Source: GCA-003244245 sp963712995 (GTDB lineage: Bacteria > Actinomycetota > Actinomycetes > Mycobacteriales > Pseudonocardiaceae). Taken from it: a DNA stretch of 64,000 bases. The stretch spans positions 248,001 to 312,000 of the forward strand of contig CAVQKH010000012.1 in NCBI GenBank assembly GCA_963712995.1, read 5' to 3'. The translations under genes were made by a program, and so were the position numbers. Below, piece by piece: positions 1-9,474 of this stretch. Position 1 is the stretch's first letter. Each line of letters opens with the position of its first letter. The notes beneath the pieces were generated by a model, which was given only the letters and a program-made list of their open reading frames with translations, ran no database searches and was not told the DNA's origin.

Positions 1-25
1 GCGCTGGGAATTACCCGCCATCAGT

Positions 26-1414
26 TCAGCTCCCCTTGACCGTCCACACTGGACCATCGGGGGTGTCCTCGACGGCGATCCCGGCCGCCAGCAACCGATC
101 ACGCACCGCGTCGGCGGTCGCGTAGTCGCGGCGGTGACGAGCCTCGGCTCGCTCGGTGAGCAGCCGGTCCACCAGAAAGGTCAGTGCCGCCGACGTGGCG
201 TCCGACGCTGAGATCGAGCGCCACTGCTGCGCCAGAGGGTCCAGGTTGAGCACCTCGGTCATGGCGCGCACCGAACCCGCCGCTCCCACCGCGGCTATGT
301 GGTCCCCGGCATCCAGCGCCGCATTGCCCTCGCGCACTGTGCTGTGGATCGCGGCGAGCGCTGCGGGCGTGCCGAGGTCGTCGTCCATCGCAGCGACGAA
401 CTCAGCGCACCAGGTGCCCGGTTCCGGCACCCCGCAGCGCTCCCGGACCCGGTGCACGAACGACTCGATCCGCTGGTAGGCGGTGACCGCCTCGTCCAGC
501 GCGCCGTCGGAATATTCGATGGCAGAGCGGTAATGCGCGGCGATCAGGTAGTAGCGCAGCTCCACCGCCCGGACCCGGCGCAGGGTGGCCGGGATGGACA
601 GCGTGTTGCCCAGCGACTTGGACATCTTCTCACCGGAGAGCGTCACCCAGCCGTTGTGCAGCCAGTACCGGGCGAAGGGGTCGCCGGCGGCGCGGGACTG
701 GGCCCGTTCGTTCTCGTGGTGCGGGAAGACCAGGTCCAGCCCGCCGCCGTGGATGTCGAACTCCGAACCGAGGTAGGTGGTGGCCATCGCCGAGCACTCC
801 AGATGCCATCCGGGGCGACCCGGCCCCCATGGCGTCGGCCAGTACGGCTCGCCCGGCTTGGCGCCCTTCCACATCGTGAAATCCCGGGGGTCGCGCTTAC
901 CCGACGCGGCGGACTCGCCCTGGGACATCTCCTCGAGGCGCGCTCCCGACAGGCAGCCGTAGTCATCGACGGTGGCCACCGCGAAGTAGACGTCACCACC
1001 CGCGGCGTAGGCGTGTCCCAGGTCGATCAGCCGGGCCATCAGCCCGACCATCTGGGACGTATGGCCGGTGGCTCGCGGCAGCACGGAGGGCGGCAGGCAC
1101 CCCAGCGCGGTGTAGGCGTCCTCGAAGGCACGTTCGTGGGTGTAGGCCCATTCCCACCACGGCCTGCCGGCTTCCGTGGCCTTGGCGATGATCTTGTCGT
1201 CGATGTCGGTGACGTTGCGGACGAACGTCACCTCGTACCCGGTGGCCATCAGCCAGCGCCGCAGCACGTCGTAGTTCAAGGCTGAACGGACGTGACCGAT
1301 ATGCGGGACGCCCTGCACGGTGGCACCACAGACGTAGATCGACGCTGAGCGGGATCGCAGCGGAACGAACTCGCGCGCACTGCGCGTTGCGGTGTCGTAG
1401 AGGTGCAGGCTCAC
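26..1414 (-). CDS. cysS: cysteinyl-tRNA synthetase
   Basis: Charges tRNA-Cys with cysteine in the cytoplasm. The class I signatures are clear: HIGH at residues 38-41 and KMSKS in the context GEKMSKSLGN. Cys29 and the later Cys/His residues fit the zinc site of the family. The frame stays open up to 1486, but the GTG at 1414 (Val-Ser-Leu-His-Leu-Tyr) gives the usual N-terminus and a normal length of about 462 residues. It is the last gene of a minus-strand run carD-ispD-ispF-cysS, the order known from mycobacteria. The mycothiol enzyme MshC is related, but length and context favour CysS. Confidence 0.95.
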   Translation of the reverse strand: MSLHLYDTATRSAREFVPLRSRSASIYVCGATVQGVPHIGHVRSALNYDVLRRWLMATGYEVTFVRNVTDIDDKIIAKATEAGRPWWEWAYTHERAFEDAYTALGCLPPSVLPRATGHTSQMVGLMARLIDLGHAYAAGGDVYFAVATVDDYGCLSGARLEEMSQGESAASGKRDPRDFTMWKGAKPGEPYWPTPWGPGRPGWHLECSAMATTYLGSEFDIHGGGLDLVFPHHENERAQSRAAGDPFARYWLHNGWVTLSGEKMSKSLGNTLSIPATLRRVRAVELRYYLIAAHYRSAIEYSDGALDEAVTAYQRIESFVHRVRERCGVPEPGTWCAEFVAAMDDDLGTPAALAAIHSTVREGNAALDAGDHIAAVGAAGSVRAMTEVLNLDPLAQQWRSISASDATSAALTFLVDRLLTERAEARHRRDYATADAVRDRLLAAGIAVEDTPDGPVWTVKGS

Positions 1415-1482
1415 TCCGATGATGGTACGGGGGCGTTTCCGGACGACTGGCGCCGCGTCGATCATCCAGGTGGACGCGGCAG

Positions 1483-1947
1483 TCACGCCCGTAGCAGCAA
1501 GACGGTGGCGACTGCGGCCACGCCTTCACCGCGGCCGGTCAACCCGAGGCCGTCGGTGGTGGTACCGGACACCGAGACCGGCCCGCCCAGGGCGTCGGTG
1601 AGCACCCGCTGCGCCTCGGCGCGGCGGGTGCTCACCCGGGGCGCATTGCCGATCACCTGTACCGCGCCGTTGGCCACCGTCCAGCCCTGGCCGGCCAACC
1701 GGCGACGCACTTCGGCGAGCAGGTCGGTGCCGTGCGCGCCGGCCCACCGCGGCTCGCCGGTCCCGAACACCGCGCCCACATCGCCCAGACCCGCGGCGGA
1801 CAGCGCTGCATCACACAACGCATGCGCGGCGACATCGCCGTCCGAGTGCCCGGCGCAGCCCGGTATCCCAGGCCAGTGCAGCCCGGCGATCCAGCAGTCC
1901 CGGCCGGGCTGCACCGGGTGCACGTCGGTGCCGATCCCGACTCTCAT
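1483..1947 (-). CDS. ispF: 2-C-methyl-D-erythritol 2,4-cyclodiphosphate synthase
   Basis: Makes the cyclic diphosphate intermediate of the MEP isoprenoid pathway. The 154 residues open with the metal-binding GTDVHPV motif, and HSDGDVAAHAL and the C-terminal TTTDGLG segment are present, all typical of IspF. The start overlaps the ispD stop by four bases (1944-1947), so the two consecutive pathway enzymes look translationally coupled. The family is normally trimeric, with the active site between subunits. Confidence 0.95.
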   Translation of the reverse strand: MRVGIGTDVHPVQPGRDCWIAGLHWPGIPGCAGHSDGDVAAHALCDAALSAAGLGDVGAVFGTGEPRWAGAHGTDLLAEVRRRLAGQGWTVANGAVQVIGNAPRVSTRRAEAQRVLTDALGGPVSVSGTTTDGLGLTGRGEGVAAVATVLLLRA

Positions 1948-2609
1948 GCCGGACCGGCAACCCGCGTCCCGGCCACCACCTCGGCGATAGCGAGATCGAA
2001 CGGTGTAGTGATCTTGAAAGCATGCGGGTGCCCCGGCAACGTGACCACCGGCACACCGAGCGCCTCAACGAGCCCGGCATCGTCGGTCACGGGCCCTGTT
2101 GCGGCCGCATGGGCCCGCCGCAGTATCTCGCCGGCGAACCCCTGGGGGGTCTGCACCACCCGAAGGGCGGCGCGGTCCAGGGTGCCCACGACGCAACCCG
2201 CGGAATCCACCTGCTTGATCGTGTCGGCCACGGTCAGCACGGGCACCACGGCTTGCGCACCGGCCAGTATCGCCTCCACCACCGCCTGGATCACGCTGAC
2301 CGGGGTGAGGCAGCGGGCGGCGTCATGCACCAACACCACGTCCGCGTCGGGAACGCTGCGCAAAGCCGCTCCGACCGAATCGGAACGGGTCGCGCCACCG
2401 GTGACGATCTGGATCCTGTCCCCGGCCTCGGCAACGGCAGCACGCGCGAGCTCATGGTGCCGCGCATCGACCGCGACCACCACGACCTCGACGCAACCCG
2501 ACGCCAGCAGCCCCTGCACGCAGTGCCACAGCAGCGGACGACCGTGCAGCGGCACGAACGCTTTGGGCAGTCCCGCCGCCAACCGCAGACCCTGCCCCGC
2601 CGCAGGCAC
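1944..2609 (-). CDS. ispD: 2-C-methyl-D-erythritol 4-phosphate cytidylyltransferase, start uncertain
   Basis: Transfers CMP to methylerythritol phosphate in the MEP pathway. The PAAGQG..LPKAF nucleotide-binding start and the VVVVAVDARH and VHDAARCL motifs identify IspD. The GTG at 2609 falls inside the first beta strand, because the codons upstream read V-A-A-L-V-P-A-A-G, as in relatives. The frame stays open up to the carD stop at 2670-2672, but no ATG, GTG or TTG occurs there; only CTG codons (2612, 2657) could start. The true start is therefore unresolved. It lies directly downstream of carD and overlaps ispF. Confidence 0.9.
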   Translation of the reverse strand: MPAAGQGLRLAAGLPKAFVPLHGRPLLWHCVQGLLASGCVEVVVVAVDARHHELARAAVAEAGDRIQIVTGGATRSDSVGAALRSVPDADVVLVHDAARCLTPVSVIQAVVEAILAGAQAVVPVLTVADTIKQVDSAGCVVGTLDRAALRVVQTPQGFAGEILRRAHAAATGPVTDDAGLVEALGVPVVTLPGHPHAFKITTPFDLAIAEVVAGTRVAGPA

Positions 2610-2669
2610 CAGTGCCGCGACTCGAGAGTCAGAGCCGGTGATCGGCGACGTGGTCAGGAGGGGGCACGT

Positions 2670-3158
2670 TCAGGAGGCGGCGGCGAGGACCTCGTCGAGT
2701 AGCACCTCGGCGTTGTCCTCATTGGTGCCCTCGGCGAGCGCGAGCTCGCTCACCAGAATCTGGCGAGCCTTCGCGAGCATGCGCTTCTCGCCGGCCGACA
2801 GGCCACGATCACGCTCACGACGCCAGAGGTCCCGGACCACTTCCGCCACCTTGTTGACATCGCCGGAGGCAAGTTTCTCCAAGTTGGCCTTGTACCGCCG
2901 CGACCAGTTCGTCGGCTCCTCGGTGTGGGGAGCGCGCAGCACTTCGAAAACCCGATCGAGACCCTCTTGACCGACGACGTCCCGGACACCGACGAACTCG
3001 GCATTGGCAGCGGGAACACGAACGGTAAGATCACCTTGAGCGACCTTGAGGACGAGGTACTTCTTCTCCTCACCCTTGATCACTCGAGTCTCGATGGCTT
3101 CGATGAGAGCGGCACCGTGATGCGGGTAGACGACGGTCTCTCCGACCTTGAAAACCAT
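2670..3158 (-). CDS. carD: CarD-family RNA polymerase-binding transcription regulator
   Basis: CarD binds the RNA polymerase beta subunit and stabilises open promoter complexes. The 162-residue protein has the N-terminal RNAP-interacting domain (VGETVVYPHHGAA, about residues 5-17) and the C-terminal helical DNA-binding domain (NWSRRYKANLEKL onward). It is very close to the mycobacterial protein from memory. It starts the minus-strand run and is divergent from the lipoprotein gene at 3382. Confidence 0.95.
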   Translation of the reverse strand: MVFKVGETVVYPHHGAALIEAIETRVIKGEEKKYLVLKVAQGDLTVRVPAANAEFVGVRDVVGQEGLDRVFEVLRAPHTEEPTNWSRRYKANLEKLASGDVNKVAEVVRDLWRRERDRGLSAGEKRMLAKARQILVSELALAEGTNEDNAEVLLDEVLAAAS

Positions 3159-3381
3159 GTGTCCTCTGCCCCTTTCGCTGCACCTAGGTTACCACGCCCG
3201 TAAACCGGTCCGCGCGGGGCCACTGGAGCGTCATCGCAGGTCAGAGGATCCGACCACCGCCTCACACCGGGTGAGCGGGTGCTCCGCAGCTCACGGTCAC
3301 TCCACTATGGACCTGCTCGCAGCGGTCGGGTCCACGTAGGCACCGCGGCTGCGCGACGGGCCGGTCCGATAGAATTTGACC

Positions 3382-3906
3382 ATGCGGCTGCCGCTCACTA
3401 TCACAGCCCGGATCGTGGCCTGCTGCGCCGCTACACTGGCGTTGGTCGGCTGCAGTGCGGGTCAGATCACCCAGACCGATCACCAGGTCCCTGCTGTAGA
3501 CGGGGCCTCCGGCGATGTCGGGACCTCCATCGCACTGCGCGATGTGCAGATCTCCTATCCGGGCAACACCAATGGCGCCTACCCCGCCGGGTCGACCGTG
3601 CCGGTGCTGCTCACCATCGTCAACCAGGGGAGCAACACCGACGAGCTGATCGCCGTGACCAGCCCGGCGGCCAGCCAAGCGGTGGTGTTGGGGACCACCC
3701 AGATCCCGCCCAGAACCACCGTCATCAGCACGACCGGTTCGACCGAGCCCACCAGCCCACTGGTCGTCGGAGAGCTGCGGGTACTGCTCATCACCACCCA
3801 GCCCCTGCGCGCCGGCCTCAACACACCCGTGACATTCCAGTTCCGCAACGCAGGCCAGCTCACCCTCCCCGTCCCCATGGCACCCCCCGCCACCTCGGCC
3901 GGCTAG
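3382..3906 (+). CDS. LpqE-like secreted lipoprotein
   Basis: Predicted exported, lipid-anchored protein of 174 residues. An Arg-containing N-terminus and a hydrophobic stretch lead to a lipobox LVGC, with the modified Cys about residue 19. The mature part is beta-rich and resembles the copper-chaperone-like PCuAC fold reported for mycobacterial LpqE, although no obvious Met/His copper ligand set is visible. Position supports the call, since lpqE lies between carD and radA in mycobacteria. The ATG at 3382 is preferred over an upstream TTG at 3376 because it gives a standard signal peptide. Confidence 0.75.
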   Translation: MRLPLTITARIVACCAATLALVGCSAGQITQTDHQVPAVDGASGDVGTSIALRDVQISYPGNTNGAYPAGSTVPVLLTIVNQGSNTDELIAVTSPAASQAVVLGTTQIPPRTTVISTTGSTEPTSPLVVGELRVLLITTQPLRAGLNTPVTFQFRNAGQLTLPVPMAPPATSAG

Positions 3907-3922
3907 CCCACCTTCTCCGCAA

Positions 3923-3958
3923 ACCCCGACCGCACCGGTAGGGACGCGGTGTCGGGGT
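3923..3958 (+). terminator. probable terminator after the LpqE-like gene
   Basis: Inverted repeat with 8-bp arms ACCCCGAC / GTCGGGGT (3923-3930 and 3951-3958), just after the lipoprotein stop and before radA. There is no strong T tract, as is common in high-GC actinobacteria. Confidence 0.4.
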
Positions 3959-3979
3959 CGGGGATTAGCGTGCGCGGGC

Positions 3980-5353
3980 ATGGGCAGAGGTTCGGCGGGC
4001 GTTCGGGATGGGCACCGGTGCGCCGAGTGCGGCCATGAGGTGGCCAAGTGGGTGGGCCGCTGCCCGGAGTGCCACAGCTGGGGCAGTGTGCTGGCGGCCG
4101 GTCCGCGACCTGCGGCAGCGGTCACCGCCCGAGCACCATCGATCCCGGCCCGCCCGATCTCCCAGGTCGATCTGCACTCCGCGCAGGCCACCCCCACCGG
4201 AGTGGCCGAACTCGACCGGGTACTCGGTGGCGGCCTGGTGCCCGGCGCGGTGGTGTTGCTGGCCGGCGAGCCGGGGGTGGGCAAATCCACCCTGCTCCTG
4301 GAGGTCGCCCACCGCTGCGCGATGGCCGGACGCCGCACGCTGTACGTGACCGGTGAGGAGTCCGCCGGCCAGGTCCGGCTGCGGGCGCAGCGCACCGGCG
4401 CGCTGCACGACGAACTGTTCCTGGCCGCCGAGTGGGACCTGCCCGCCGTGCTCGGGCACCTTGACACCGTCGATCCGGGGTTGCTGATCGTCGATTCGGT
4501 GCAGACGATGTCCTGCCCCGGCATTGAGGGCAGCGCGGGTGGGGTGTCCCAGGTCCGCGCGGTGGCCAGCGCGCTGATCAGCGCCGCCAAGCAGCGCGGG
4601 CTACCGGTGGTGCTGGTCGGCCACGTCACCAAGGACGGCACGGTGGCCGGACCCCGGGTACTGGAACACCTGGTGGACGTGGTGCTGAGTTTCGACGGCG
4701 ACCGGCATTCCACGCTGCGGATGGTCCGCGGGATCAAAAACCGGTTCGGGGCCGCCGATGAGGTCGGCTGCTTCGAACTCACCGATAGCGGCATCATCGG
4801 CTTGCCCGATCCGTCGGGGCTCTTTCTCAGCCACCGCGACGGTGCGGTGGCTGGGACGGCGGTGACGGTCGTCGTGGAGGGTAAGCGACCCCTGCTGGGC
4901 GAGGTCCAGGCATTGGTCGCCGAGTCCGCACTGGCCAACCCACGCCGCGCGGTGAGCGGCCTGGACTCCTCCAGAGTGGCGATGATCCTGGCAGTCCTCG
5001 AGCGACGCGGCAGGGTGAAGTTGGCGGGAGCAGACGTCTACACCGCGACGGTGGGCGGGATGCGGGTGGTGGAGCCGGCGGCCGATCTCGCCGTCGCGCT
5101 GGCCGTCGCATCGGCCGCAGATGACCTGCTGCTGCCTCCGCACACGGTGGCGATCGGGGAGGTCGGGCTGGCCGGGGAGGTCCGGCCGGTGACGGCGCTG
5201 CGCCGGCGCCTGGCCGAGGCCGCCCGGTTGGGCTTCCGGCACGCGCTCGTGCCACCGGAGAACAGCCGCGACGGCGACATCGCCGCGCCACCCGGGATGC
5301 GCCTGCACGTCGTGCCCGATCTGAGCGCTGCCCTGCGTTGGTTGCGTGCCTGA
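3980..5353 (+). CDS. radA: DNA repair protein RadA (Sms)
   Basis: RecA-like ATPase that promotes branch migration during recombinational repair. A four-Cys zinc finger lies at residues 14-31 (CAEC..CPEC) and Walker A GEPGVGKST at 96-104. The RadA-specific KNRFG motif is near residue 253, and a Lon-protease-like domain occupies the C-terminal third. Length is normal at 457 residues. disA, which commonly follows radA in actinobacteria, is not here; mycothione reductase follows instead. Confidence 0.95.
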   Translation: MGRGSAGVRDGHRCAECGHEVAKWVGRCPECHSWGSVLAAGPRPAAAVTARAPSIPARPISQVDLHSAQATPTGVAELDRVLGGGLVPGAVVLLAGEPGVGKSTLLLEVAHRCAMAGRRTLYVTGEESAGQVRLRAQRTGALHDELFLAAEWDLPAVLGHLDTVDPGLLIVDSVQTMSCPGIEGSAGGVSQVRAVASALISAAKQRGLPVVLVGHVTKDGTVAGPRVLEHLVDVVLSFDGDRHSTLRMVRGIKNRFGAADEVGCFELTDSGIIGLPDPSGLFLSHRDGAVAGTAVTVVVEGKRPLLGEVQALVAESALANPRRAVSGLDSSRVAMILAVLERRGRVKLAGADVYTATVGGMRVVEPAADLAVALAVASAADDLLLPPHTVAIGEVGLAGEVRPVTALRRRLAEAARLGFRHALVPPENSRDGDIAAPPGMRLHVVPDLSAALRWLRA

Positions 5354-5438
5354 GGGCCACGCGTCGACTCAACACCGCGTCGGCAGGATGCAGTTGTACG
5401 TACCAGCCCGACGTAAGGGCACGGCCGGAAGGAGCAGC

Positions 5439-6803
5439 GTGGCGCAGCAGAAGGAATACGACGTGATCGTGATCGGGGCGGGTAGCGGCAACATGCTGCT
5501 CGGTCCCGAGCTCGCCCATCTCCGAGCGGCGATCATCGAGCCCGGCCGATTCGGTGGGACCTGTCTCAACCGCGGTTGCATTCCCTCGAAGATGCTGGTC
5601 GTGGCCGCTGACGCCGCACGGGCCGTGCAGGAGGCCCGCCGGTTGGGGGTGCACGCCAGCCTCGATGAGGTGGATTGGCCCGCGATCCGCGCGCGGATCT
5701 TCGGTCGGCTCGACCCGCTCCACGACAGCGCCATTGAGCACCGCCGTCGCGGCGGGGTCGATGTCTACACCGCGCCGGCACGGTTCGTCGCACCCCGAGT
5801 GCTCGAGGTCGCCGGTGAGCAACTGACCGCGGAGCAGATCGTGGTGGCTGTTGGGGCACGACCTGTTGTGCCGGAGATACCCGGTCTGGACACTGTGCCG
5901 TTCCACACCTCGGACACGATCATGCGGATCGATGAGGTGCCCACGTCACTGTGCGTGATCGGCGGCGGCTTCGTCGCCGCCGAGTTGGGCCACGTCTTCG
6001 GTGCCTTCGGTGCCGAGGTGACCCTGGTGCAGCGCGGACCCCGGCTGCTCAGTGCCGAGGACGAGCAGGTGTCGGCTCGGTTCACCGAACTGGCTCAGCG
6101 CCGCTTCGATGTCCTCCTCGACACCGCGGTGACCGCTGTCGCTGCCAGCGGGGCAGGGGTGGCCGTCACCGTCGAGCGTGGTGGGCGAGTTGAGGTGATC
6201 GAGGCGGCCACGCTGCTGGTGGCGACGGGCCGGCGCCCGAACACCGACCTGCTCGATGTGGCTGCCGGTGGCCTCGACGTCGACGAACACGGCCATCTGG
6301 TGACCGACGAGGCCTACCGGACCTCGGTGCCCGGCGTGTGGGCCTTCGGTGACGCCGCGAACCACTTCCAGCTCAAACACATGGCCAACGCCGAGGAGCG
6401 GGTCGTGCTGCACAACCTCACCCACCCCGACGCGCTGCGCCGGCTGCCCCACGACCTCGTTCCGCACGCGGTCTTCTCCGAGCCGCAGGTCGCGAGCGTC
6501 GGGATCACCGAGCAACAGGCCCGCCGGCTCGGCATCGACTACACCACCGCCGTCAGGCCATACGCCGACACCGCCTACGGGTGGGCGCTGGAGGACACCA
6601 CCAGCTTCGTCAAACTCATCGCCGACCCGCGTGCCCGCACGCTGCTCGGTGCGCACATCATCGGTCCCCAGGCCGCTGTGCTCCTGCAACCACTGCTGCA
6701 GGCGATGATGCTCGGCCAGAGCGTCGATCAGCTCGCGCACCACGTCCTCTACGTGCACCCCGCGTTGTCAGAGGTTCTCGAACAAGCAGTGCTCGAACTG
6801 TGA
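5439..6803 (+). CDS. mtr: mycothione reductase
   Basis: FAD-dependent disulfide oxidoreductase that reduces mycothione to mycothiol with NADPH. The N-terminal FAD motif is GAGSGN, the redox pair is Cys42/Cys47 in GGTCLNRGCIPSK, and a second nucleotide-binding GGGFVAAELG lies mid-protein. A His-Glu pair (HPALSEV) sits at the C-terminus. The frame is open from 5346, overlapping radA, but GTG at 5439 has a strong ribosome site (GGAAGGAG at 5428-5435) and gives the usual N-terminus, so 454 residues. The gene implies a mycothiol-producing organism. Confidence 0.9.
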   Translation: MAQQKEYDVIVIGAGSGNMLLGPELAHLRAAIIEPGRFGGTCLNRGCIPSKMLVVAADAARAVQEARRLGVHASLDEVDWPAIRARIFGRLDPLHDSAIEHRRRGGVDVYTAPARFVAPRVLEVAGEQLTAEQIVVAVGARPVVPEIPGLDTVPFHTSDTIMRIDEVPTSLCVIGGGFVAAELGHVFGAFGAEVTLVQRGPRLLSAEDEQVSARFTELAQRRFDVLLDTAVTAVAASGAGVAVTVERGGRVEVIEAATLLVATGRRPNTDLLDVAAGGLDVDEHGHLVTDEAYRTSVPGVWAFGDAANHFQLKHMANAEERVVLHNLTHPDALRRLPHDLVPHAVFSEPQVASVGITEQQARRLGIDYTTAVRPYADTAYGWALEDTTSFVKLIADPRARTLLGAHIIGPQAAVLLQPLLQAMMLGQSVDQLAHHVLYVHPALSEVLEQAVLEL

Positions 6804-6936
6804 ACGCCCCGGGTCACGCTTCGTAACGCAGCCGCGGTCCCGAATCTGGGAGCGTTCATGAGACAGGGCTGTCTGGCCGAGCTCCTCGCAGATATGCTGC
6901 CCCCGGTAGCCTTACCTACGAGCCGAGGATTCGCCG

Positions 6937-8214
6937 ATGGGTGCTCTGCCCGCTGATTTCTTCATCAAACCCGTCTCCGAGGTCGACCCCGAGATCGCCG
7001 CGGTGCTCTCGAACGAGCTCGCCCGCCAAGAGCACACCCTGGAGATGATCGCCTCGGAGAACTTCGTGCCGCAGGCGGTGCTGGACTGCCAGGGCTCGGT
7101 ACTCACCAACAAGTACGCCGAGGGCTACCCGGGCCGGCGGTACTACGGCGGCTGCGAGCACGTCGACGTGGCCGAACAGCTGGCGATCGACCGGGCCAAG
7201 GCGCTCTTCGGCGCCGAGCACGCCAACGTCCAGCCCAACGGCGGCGCGTCGGCCAACGCCATCGTCTACAGCACCCTGATGGAACCCGGGGATACGTTCC
7301 TGGGTATGAAACTCGACCACGGCGGGCATCTCACTCATGGCATGCGGCTGAACTTCTCCGGCCTGTACTACAACGTGGTGCCCTACGGGGTGACCAAGGA
7401 GACCTCGCTGCTGGACATGGACGAAGTGGAGCGACTGGCCAAGGAGCACCGGCCGAAGATGATCCTGGCCGGCTGGTCGGCCTACCCCCGGGAGATCGAT
7501 TTCGCGCATTTCCGCGCAATCGCCGATGAGGTGGGCGCCTACCTGTTCGTCGACATGGCGCACTTCGCCGGGCTGGTCGCCGCCGGTGAGTACCCCAACC
7601 CGATCCCGCACGCGCACGTCGTCACCACCACGATCCACAAGACCCTGGGCGGCCCGCGCAGCGGGATGATCCTGTGCAAGGACGAGTTCCGCAAGAAGAT
7701 CAATTCTCGAACGTTCCCGGGCTGGCAGGGCGGCCCGTTGATGCACGTGATAGCCGCCAAGGCAGTGGCGTTGAAGATCGCCGCATCGGAAGAGTTCCGG
7801 GAACGCCAGCAGCGCACCCGGGCCGGCGCCCGTGCCCTGGCCGAGGAGATGCTCGATGGCGGCATCAACGTGCTCACCGGCGGCACCGACACCCACCTGG
7901 TGCTCGCCGACCTGCGGGAGTCACCGCTGAACGGGCAGCAGGCCGAGGATCGCCTCGCCGAGGTCGGGATCACCGTCAACCGCAACGCGGTGCCCTTCGA
8001 CCCACGGCCGCCCTCGGTCGCGTCCGGGCTGCGGATCGGAGCCCCCGGGCTGGCCACCAGAGGTCTACAGGTAGACGACTTCCACGAGATCGGCAAGGTC
8101 ATCACCGAAGCCCTCACCGGGGATCTGGACGACGCCAAGCGGGTGAAGCTGACCGAGCGCACCAGCGCGCTGGCCACGCGCTACCCGCTGTACCCACAGC
8201 TGTCGGGGCGGTGA
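6937..8214 (+). CDS. glyA: serine hydroxymethyltransferase
   Basis: PLP enzyme that condenses glycine with methylene-tetrahydrofolate to give serine, the C1 entry step of the serine cycle. The family motif SENFVP is near the N-terminus and the PLP lysine is Lys235 in TTTIHKTLGG. Length is normal at 425 residues. It is the first gene of a plus-strand operon followed after five bases by sgaA, which indicates a dedicated serine-cycle copy; the window cannot show whether another glyA exists. Confidence 0.95.
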   Translation: MGALPADFFIKPVSEVDPEIAAVLSNELARQEHTLEMIASENFVPQAVLDCQGSVLTNKYAEGYPGRRYYGGCEHVDVAEQLAIDRAKALFGAEHANVQPNGGASANAIVYSTLMEPGDTFLGMKLDHGGHLTHGMRLNFSGLYYNVVPYGVTKETSLLDMDEVERLAKEHRPKMILAGWSAYPREIDFAHFRAIADEVGAYLFVDMAHFAGLVAAGEYPNPIPHAHVVTTTIHKTLGGPRSGMILCKDEFRKKINSRTFPGWQGGPLMHVIAAKAVALKIAASEEFRERQQRTRAGARALAEEMLDGGINVLTGGTDTHLVLADLRESPLNGQQAEDRLAEVGITVNRNAVPFDPRPPSVASGLRIGAPGLATRGLQVDDFHEIGKVITEALTGDLDDAKRVKLTERTSALATRYPLYPQLSGR

Positions 8215-8219
8215 CGGGC

Positions 8220-9428
8220 ATGCCGAATGGGCCCGTGCACTTATACGTCCCCGGCCCGACCAACGTCCCGGACGCGGTGCGCCGCGCGATGAACGTCCCG
8301 CAGCAAGACCACCGGGCACCGGATTTCCCGGAGCTGACCCTGCCGTTGTTCGCCGGCCTGAAGAAGGTCTTCGCCAACGAGACCGGCCGGGTGTTCATCT
8401 ACCCGTCCTCCGGCACTGGGGCGTGGGAGGCGGCGATCAGCAACACCCTCAACCGGGGCGACCGGGTGCTGATGTCGCGCTTCGGCCATTTCTCGCACCT
8501 GTGGGCCGAGATGGCCGCCCGGCTGGGCCTGGACGTGATCTGCGTCGACCGGGAGTGGGGTGAAGGCGTCCCGCTGGAGGACTACGCACACCACCTCGCC
8601 GATGACCCGACCATCAAGGGCGTCTTCGTCTGCCACAACGAGACCGCCACCGGGGTGACCTCTGAGGTCGCCGGTGTCCGCCGGGTGATGGACGAGACGG
8701 GCTCGGAGGCCCTGCTCTACGTCGATGCGGTCTCCTCGATGGCCTCGATCCCGTTCGAGCAGGAAGCGTGGGGAGTCGACCTCGCGGTGACCGGCTCGCA
8801 GAAGGGGTTCATGCTGCCCTCCGGGATGTCCATGCTCGGAGCCAGCGCCAAGGCGCTGGAGGCGAACAAGTCCGCGACGATGCAGCGCTGCTACTTCAGC
8901 TTCGCGGACATGCTCAAAACCAATGATCTGGGCTATTTCCCCTACACCCCGTCCATCCCGATGCTGCACGGCCTGCGGTGCTCGCTGGACCTGCTGTTCG
9001 ACGAGGGACTGCCGCAGGTCTTCGCTCGGCACCGCCGGCTCGCCGAGGGAATCCGTCGTGGAGTGGACGCGCTGGGCCTGTCACTGTGCGCCTTGGCTCC
9101 GCAGTGGTATTCCGACACCGTCACGGCGATCCGCACCCCGGAGGGCGTGGACGCAGCGGAGGTCTGCCGGATCGGCTACCACCGCTACCGCACGGCATTC
9201 GGCTCCGGCCTGTCCAAGGTCGCGGGCAAGGTGTTCCGGATCGGGCACCTCGGCGATCTCAACGAGGTGATGTGCCTGGCGGCGCTGGCCAGCGCGGAGA
9301 TGTCCCTGGCCGACGCCGGGGCCAAGGTCGAGCTCGGCGCCGGTGTCGCGGCGGCTCAGAACTACTACCGGACCGCGCTGGAGGCCGAGGCCGGCCTCGG
9401 CGGGATGGCGTCGGCATCCCGCCGGTAG
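8220..9428 (+). CDS. sgaA: serine-glyoxylate aminotransferase
   Basis: PLP class V aminotransferase that moves the amino group from serine to glyoxylate, giving hydroxypyruvate and glycine. The start VPGPTNVP and the PLP lysine Lys195 in TGSQKGFMLP are diagnostic. The ATG at 8220 lies five bases after the glyA stop; the frame is open further upstream, but that part is antisense-like padding. The product is 402 residues, normal for the family. It supplies hydroxypyruvate to the reductase encoded at the end of the operon. Confidence 0.93.
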   Translation: MPNGPVHLYVPGPTNVPDAVRRAMNVPQQDHRAPDFPELTLPLFAGLKKVFANETGRVFIYPSSGTGAWEAAISNTLNRGDRVLMSRFGHFSHLWAEMAARLGLDVICVDREWGEGVPLEDYAHHLADDPTIKGVFVCHNETATGVTSEVAGVRRVMDETGSEALLYVDAVSSMASIPFEQEAWGVDLAVTGSQKGFMLPSGMSMLGASAKALEANKSATMQRCYFSFADMLKTNDLGYFPYTPSIPMLHGLRCSLDLLFDEGLPQVFARHRRLAEGIRRGVDALGLSLCALAPQWYSDTVTAIRTPEGVDAAEVCRIGYHRYRTAFGSGLSKVAGKVFRIGHLGDLNEVMCLAALASAEMSLADAGAKVELGAGVAAAQNYYRTALEAEAGLGGMASASRR

Positions 9429-9474
9429 ACGGTGCGCCAGATCGTCTCTTGCCGTGCTCAAGAAGGAGCCAGCG

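Noticed and set aside
3262..4938. 558-codon minus-strand open frame
   Set aside because: It lies antisense to radA and the lipoprotein gene; its Ser/Thr/Arg/Pro-rich translation has no domain and is a typical GC-rich shadow.
6581..6826. plus-strand frame overlapping the mycothione reductase end
   Set aside because: An alternate frame of the reductase with no family features.
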